15,606 nucleotides of DNA, taken from NCBI GenBank assembly GCA_002407045.1, contig DHKB01000008.1, forward strand, positions 6,689 through 22,294, given 5' to 3'. How positions within the stretch are numbered: the first letter of the stretch is position 1; each line of letters begins with the position of its first letter. This document shows, one piece after another, positions 12,933 through 15,606 of this stretch. The stretch is from Candidatus Bruticola papionis (lineage in GTDB: Bacteria; Vulcanimicrobiota; Xenobia; Xenobiales; Xenobiaceae). The notes beneath the pieces were generated by a model, which had not been told where the DNA came from, did not search any database, and saw only the letters and a program-made list of their open reading frames with translations. Both the position numbers and the translations under genes were made by a program.

Positions 12933-13526
12933 ATGTGGCCTTCTTTAGCAACTCTGTGGCTTTTATACGTAACTTTTTTTAATATAGGCATCCTTTGTTT
13001 CGGAGGCGGCTATGCAGCCGTACAGCTCTCTCAAGAACAAACTGTCAATATTCATCACTGGATGACTATGGGCGACTTTGGCAGTATTGTCACTATGTCG
13101 GAAATGACCCCAGGCCCTATTGCTTTAAATGTGGCTACTTTTGTAGGAGCTAGGCAAGGTGGCCTTTTAGGCTCAATTGTAGCTACGCTGGGTTTAATCT
13201 CTGGCCCTTGTCTGATAACTTCACTTTTAGCTTTTATCTATCAGAAATACAAAGACTGCCCGGCTGTAGACGCTATCCTCAAAGGCATAAAACCAGCCGT
13301 TTTAGGGATGCTAGTTTCCGTAGCTCTCTCTTTTGTTTTTTTAGCTATGCGCAAGCCACAAATTCTGGAAGATCTTAACCCCAACAGTACTGGAACAGTA
13401 AATCCAGCCAGCCTTTTAGTAATAGGTTTATCTGTTTATGCTTTACACAAAAAAATTATTGGCCCTATTACTCTAATTTGTCTAACCGGTTTTACATCCT
13501 TAATTATTGAATTTTTCTGCCGCTAG
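12933..13526 (+). CDS. Chromate transporter family, second short-chain subunit
   Basis: A 197-residue CHR-domain protein paired with the preceding gene; the two presumably form a heterodimer equivalent to full-length ChrA, with opposite membrane topology as known for such pairs. Motifs: FNIGILCFGGGYAAVQL (16-32) and MSEMTPGPIALNVATFVGARQGG (55-77), both closer to the family consensus than in the first subunit. Further membrane stretches lie at ~80-105, ~120-145 and ~160-195. ATG at 12933 follows AGGGA (12921-12925) by 7 nt; the 18-bp gap implies one mRNA and coupled translation. It ends 15 bp before the converging acetyltransferase stop, with no evident terminator between them. Confidence 0.93.
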   Translation: MWPSLATLWLLYVTFFNIGILCFGGGYAAVQLSQEQTVNIHHWMTMGDFGSIVTMSEMTPGPIALNVATFVGARQGGLLGSIVATLGLISGPCLITSLLAFIYQKYKDCPAVDAILKGIKPAVLGMLVSVALSFVFLAMRKPQILEDLNPNSTGTVNPASLLVIGLSVYALHKKIIGPITLICLTGFTSLIIEFFCR

Positions 13527-13541
13527 GCAATTTACAAAAAA

Positions 13542-14426
13542 CTACCAATTGTCCAAACAACAAAAATTTACTCCGTTGCGACAATATTCATCCTTAAATC
13601 GATCGCTTAAAGGAAGAATCATTTGGCAACTTCCTAAGCCAACATTTTCAAAATTTTTGTCTTGTTGTAACTTTGCGTTTAATTCAAGAGAACCAATTTC
13701 CAAAGAATTGGTAAAATTGGCAGTTTTTATAAGTTCAGAAGCTCCCTGAGATGTATTGCTCAGTAATTCTTCACATTGGTTATCTTTATTGAAAATAGCA
13801 TAAGCGAAGATGTTGCCTCCACTGTCTTTAGCTACATAAATTTTGTCAGCATCCTTGAGGCGCCAGCGCCAATAATTAAAGCTTCGCTCTAACCAGCCAT
13901 ATTGCTGTCGTTTTTGATAATAAGCAGACAAAACCAATAAGTCGCTATCAGAGCATAAAAATACACACCTGCTATTTTGACATTTAGTTACAGAACCACG
14001 CCAGCGCCAAAGTTTATGCCAAGCAGCTTCTTGATAGCCTAACTTGGCATAAAATTGCGGTATATAAGTAGAAAGCAATAGACAATGGCAACCGCTATTC
14101 TGGGCTTGTTTAGCTATTGTCTGTAAAATTTGCGAAGCGAAATGGTGGCCGCGCCATTTTTTAGCGGTGGCTACACCTACAACAAAACCAATATTTTTTG
14201 AGCTACAATTATTGGCTCCAACCATATCAGAAGTTATAGAAAAAGCCATGCTAGCCAGTTCGTGTTGGTAGATATACACAAAGCATCTAGCCCCAATAAG
14301 TCTACCTTGACAATAGCTATCAAAAGCGGCTTCATCATCTTCAGAAAAAGCTTCCAACCATAATCGCTTAACGGCATTAAGTTCGATGCCGATTTGGCTA
14401 GCTGAGGCAACATCGTAAGCTAACAT
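13542..14426 (-). CDS. GNAT-family N-acetyltransferase
   Basis: A 294-residue protein whose first half is a GNAT domain: RLWLEAFSEDDEAAFDSYCQ (21-40) is the usual opening of this subfamily, GVATAKKWRGHHFASQIL (84-101) is the acetyl-CoA-binding motif A (slightly atypical RGHHFA in place of RGxGxA), and YIPQFYAKLGYQ (121-132) is the motif B end. Residues ~150-294 are a second, more divergent region, as in the Eis-like long GNATs found in clostridia. Substrate unknown. It starts 10 bp after the stop of the DUF2156 gene on the same strand and has no clear SD, so translation is probably coupled. DUF2156 and GNAT genes often lie together in Firmicutes-type genomes, which suggests a shared pathway. 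Confidence 0.85.
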   Translation of the reverse strand: MLAYDVASASQIGIELNAVKRLWLEAFSEDDEAAFDSYCQGRLIGARCFVYIYQHELASMAFSITSDMVGANNCSSKNIGFVVGVATAKKWRGHHFASQILQTIAKQAQNSGCHCLLLSTYIPQFYAKLGYQEAAWHKLWRWRGSVTKCQNSRCVFLCSDSDLLVLSAYYQKRQQYGWLERSFNYWRWRLKDADKIYVAKDSGGNIFAYAIFNKDNQCEELLSNTSQGASELIKTANFTNSLEIGSLELNAKLQQDKNFENVGLGSCQMILPLSDRFKDEYCRNGVNFCCLDNW

Positions 14427-14436
14427 AATTTATAGC

Positions 14437-15333
14437 CTAAATAAAATTTGCCCAATAATGTTTACTAAAAGCTACAGGATTATAAGAAAGCTTAGCCCGA
14501 CGCAAACCTTCTTCGCCTAAATCTTCTTCGCGATTAACATAAACAGCCTCACTCCAATAACGGCGTAAAAATTCTCGATTAAGCCAAGCATACAAATCGC
14601 GATAATCAGGATGGCACTTTTCAAAGTGGATCATTACCGTATCTAAAGAGGTTTGCTCACCTACAGTTAAACCTATAACCTTGCCTTCTTCTCTAACTAA
14701 ACAGGCTTTGACATTCAATAAATCAGCCTGAGCCAAAGTACGTTTTAAAGCGGTGCGCTCAGCTTCTCGCGCTGCTAAAGCAGCAAAATCTTCTTCACTT
14801 TCAGGTTCTTTCTCAATTTCCCAAGCTTTGTCAAGATCCATACAAACATCAAACAATTCCGAAGTATAGTTAATACATTCTAAGTTGGGATGTTTTTTTA
14901 CGAAACTGCTAATACGATTGCGTTTACTGCGATAAATATGGCCTTCTAAATTGATTAAATCGGAAACTTTGTAAATATATTCTGAAAGGTCACGCGAATC
15001 TTCAAAATGCATAAGCCCAGGACAATCAGCTTCAATTTTTTGCTTTGAAGCTTCACAAACAAGCAAATTGCTCTGACCGCTCATTTCTTGAACTTTGCGC
15101 AAGGAATTATCTATAGAAGCACTTGGATCTTTCACAAACGGCGCCAAATAAACGCCTTCTTCATCATAATAAAACGTTTTTATATAAAGCGCCTCTTCAT
15201 CTTCGGCAACTAAAATTTTGCCATCTTCAGACCAGCCATACCAATAAGCGAAAGAATCGTATACACAATTGGTATCATGTATATATTGTTGAAAGAGCGA
15301 TTTGTCATTTAACTCGATTTGCCTAAAACGCAT
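14437..15333 (-). CDS. DUF2156 (LPG-synthase C-terminal-like) protein
   Basis: A 298-residue soluble protein of the DUF2156 family, which shares the double-GNAT fold of the aminoacyl-tRNA-dependent lysyltransferase domain of MprF. Diagnostic segments: IYKVSDLINLEGHIYRSKRN near 120-139 (the family has LxxLxGKKYHxKRNxI), MIHFEKCHPDYRDLYAWLNREF (234-255), and YVNREEDLGEEGLRRAKLSY (265-284) near the C-terminus. Stand-alone members, without MprF's membrane half, are common in gut anaerobes and lack a proven activity. TGAGG (plus 15338-15342) lies 4 nt before the ATG, a short but usable spacing. First gene of a two-gene unit with the GNAT gene. No membrane segment or signal peptide is seen. Confidence 0.9.
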   Translation of the reverse strand: MRFRQIELNDKSLFQQYIHDTNCVYDSFAYWYGWSEDGKILVAEDEEALYIKTFYYDEEGVYLAPFVKDPSASIDNSLRKVQEMSGQSNLLVCEASKQKIEADCPGLMHFEDSRDLSEYIYKVSDLINLEGHIYRSKRNRISSFVKKHPNLECINYTSELFDVCMDLDKAWEIEKEPESEEDFAALAAREAERTALKRTLAQADLLNVKACLVREEGKVIGLTVGEQTSLDTVMIHFEKCHPDYRDLYAWLNREFLRRYWSEAVYVNREEDLGEEGLRRAKLSYNPVAFSKHYWANFI

Positions 15334-15349
15334 AAAACCTCAAGCTTTA

Positions 15350-15369
15350 AGTATAAATTGATAATTATC
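15350..15369 (-). promoter_or_regulatory. Possible -10 box and adjoining palindrome for the DUF2156-GNAT unit
   Basis: On the minus strand TATACT (15355-15350) is a 5-of-6 -10 box, giving a ~10-nt leader. Between it and the poor -35 region lies the 10-bp palindrome GATAATTATC (15360-15369). It contains the GATAAT unit of Fur boxes, but only the left half of a Fur site matches well. Confidence 0.3.
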
Positions 15370-15380
15370 TACATTTTGAA

Positions 15381-15436
15381 AGGCAAAAAACCTCCTATTG
15401 TTTCCTCTTTGTCCACTCGGCTGGTGTTTTTTGCCT
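15381..15436. repeat. 11-bp perfect inverted repeat around a buried AGGAGG
   Basis: AGGCAAAAAAC (15381-15391) and GTTTTTTGCCT (15426-15436) are exact complements, with a 34-nt loop. On the minus strand the loop ends in AGGAGG (15396-15391), a perfect SD running into the 3' arm. The loop is long and the U-run is inside the stem, so this is not a standard terminator. Confidence 0.6.
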
Positions 15437-15526
15437 GTTAACTCATGCCTGTTGGCTCGTAGTTTTTTTAGCTTAGAGACGTTAATCATGTTCCGCCCGC
15501 CAGTTAGCTATTTCGTGTTTGCTTCA

Positions 15527-15598
15527 TTTTTTACCATATCTACGCTCCGGCTGACTGGCCTGGCGGCCAGAGGCCTGCGCTATCGATATGGTGAAAAA
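15527..15598. repeat. Long imperfect stem-loop near the window edge
   Basis: TTTTTTACCATATC (15527-15540) pairs with GATATGGTGAAAAA (15585-15598), one position being a U-G wobble on the plus strand. Inside, CTGGCC (15555-15560) and GGCCAG (15565-15570) form a perfect inner hairpin with a TGGC loop. The T-rich arm is 5' and the A-rich arm 3' on the plus strand. On the minus strand the order is also T then A, so it is not an intrinsic terminator either way. Confidence 0.6.
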
Positions 15599-15606
15599 AT
15601 TCCGCT

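Larger units (their letters stand above)
15334..15606. other. 273-bp region without a confident gene
   Basis: Upstream of the DUF2156 gene up to the window edge. It contains a weak promoter, an 11-bp inverted repeat, a direct repeat TGCCTGTT (15432-15439 and 15446-15453), a 49-codon minus-strand frame (15489-15340) of doubtful status, and a long stem-loop at 15527-15598. No tRNA or known ncRNA was recognised. Confidence 0.6.

Noticed and set aside
15360..15369. Fur box at GATAATTATC
   Set aside because: Only the left 7 bases fit the 7-1-7 Fur site; the right half matches 4 of 7. Kept as a simple palindrome.
15527..15598. Intrinsic terminator
   Set aside because: There is no U-tract at the 3' side on either strand; the A/T order is wrong for termination.

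Overview
The window is 15.6 kb of ordinary bacterial chromosome. It is gene-dense, with moderate GC, short spacers, and several GTG/TTG or weakly Shine-Dalgarno starts. No insertion sequence, phage gene, tRNA, rRNA or CRISPR array is visible. The organism cannot be named from this alone. The GTP-type PEP carboxykinase reads like the beta-proteobacterial form. The rhodanese-less ThiI and the paired DUF2156/GNAT genes read like those of Firmicutes and other gut anaerobes. An uncultured, probably anaerobic, host-associated bacterium is a guess, not a result.

Layout, left to right. The 3' part of an Hsp70-family (DnaK-like, DUF3731-type) gene (1-1494, +) converges tail-to-tail on a two-component pair on the minus strand: sensor kinase (1483-3282) and OmpR/PhoB-type regulator (3303-3977). 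The pair has its own promoter just upstream. Next is a minus-strand cluster, transcribed from about 8.6 kb down to 4.1 kb: M16 metallopeptidase, Asp-box probable lipoprotein, DUF523/TudS-like desulfidase, and thiI. It ends in a clear intrinsic terminator at 4090-4127. On the plus strand follow a CBS-like/HEPN-like protein (9186-10205), GTP-dependent PEP carboxykinase (10331-12157) with a strong terminator, and a two-gene chromate transporter (12288-13526). Converging on these from the right is a minus-strand pair: DUF2156 (14437-15333) and a GNAT acetyltransferase (13542-14426).

The most interesting parts are three. First, a tRNA 4-thiouridine synthase (ThiI) is next to a protein of the TudS/DUF523 family, some of whose members remove the same sulfur: a possible modification/de-modification or salvage pair. 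Second, the 570-bp divergent intergenic region (8612-9185) is much richer than a simple promoter gap. It holds a TATAAT box, a GC-rich structured leader, tandem TGTA...TACA dyads, a 25-codon ORF, a strong terminator-like hairpin, and a two-hairpin or pseudoknot element touching the M16 start. Third, a CBS-type sensor module is fused to a HEPN-like RxxxxH module.

The right end (15334-15606) is non-coding or weakly coding. It has an 11-bp inverted repeat around a perfect SD sequence and a long stem-loop running towards the window edge.
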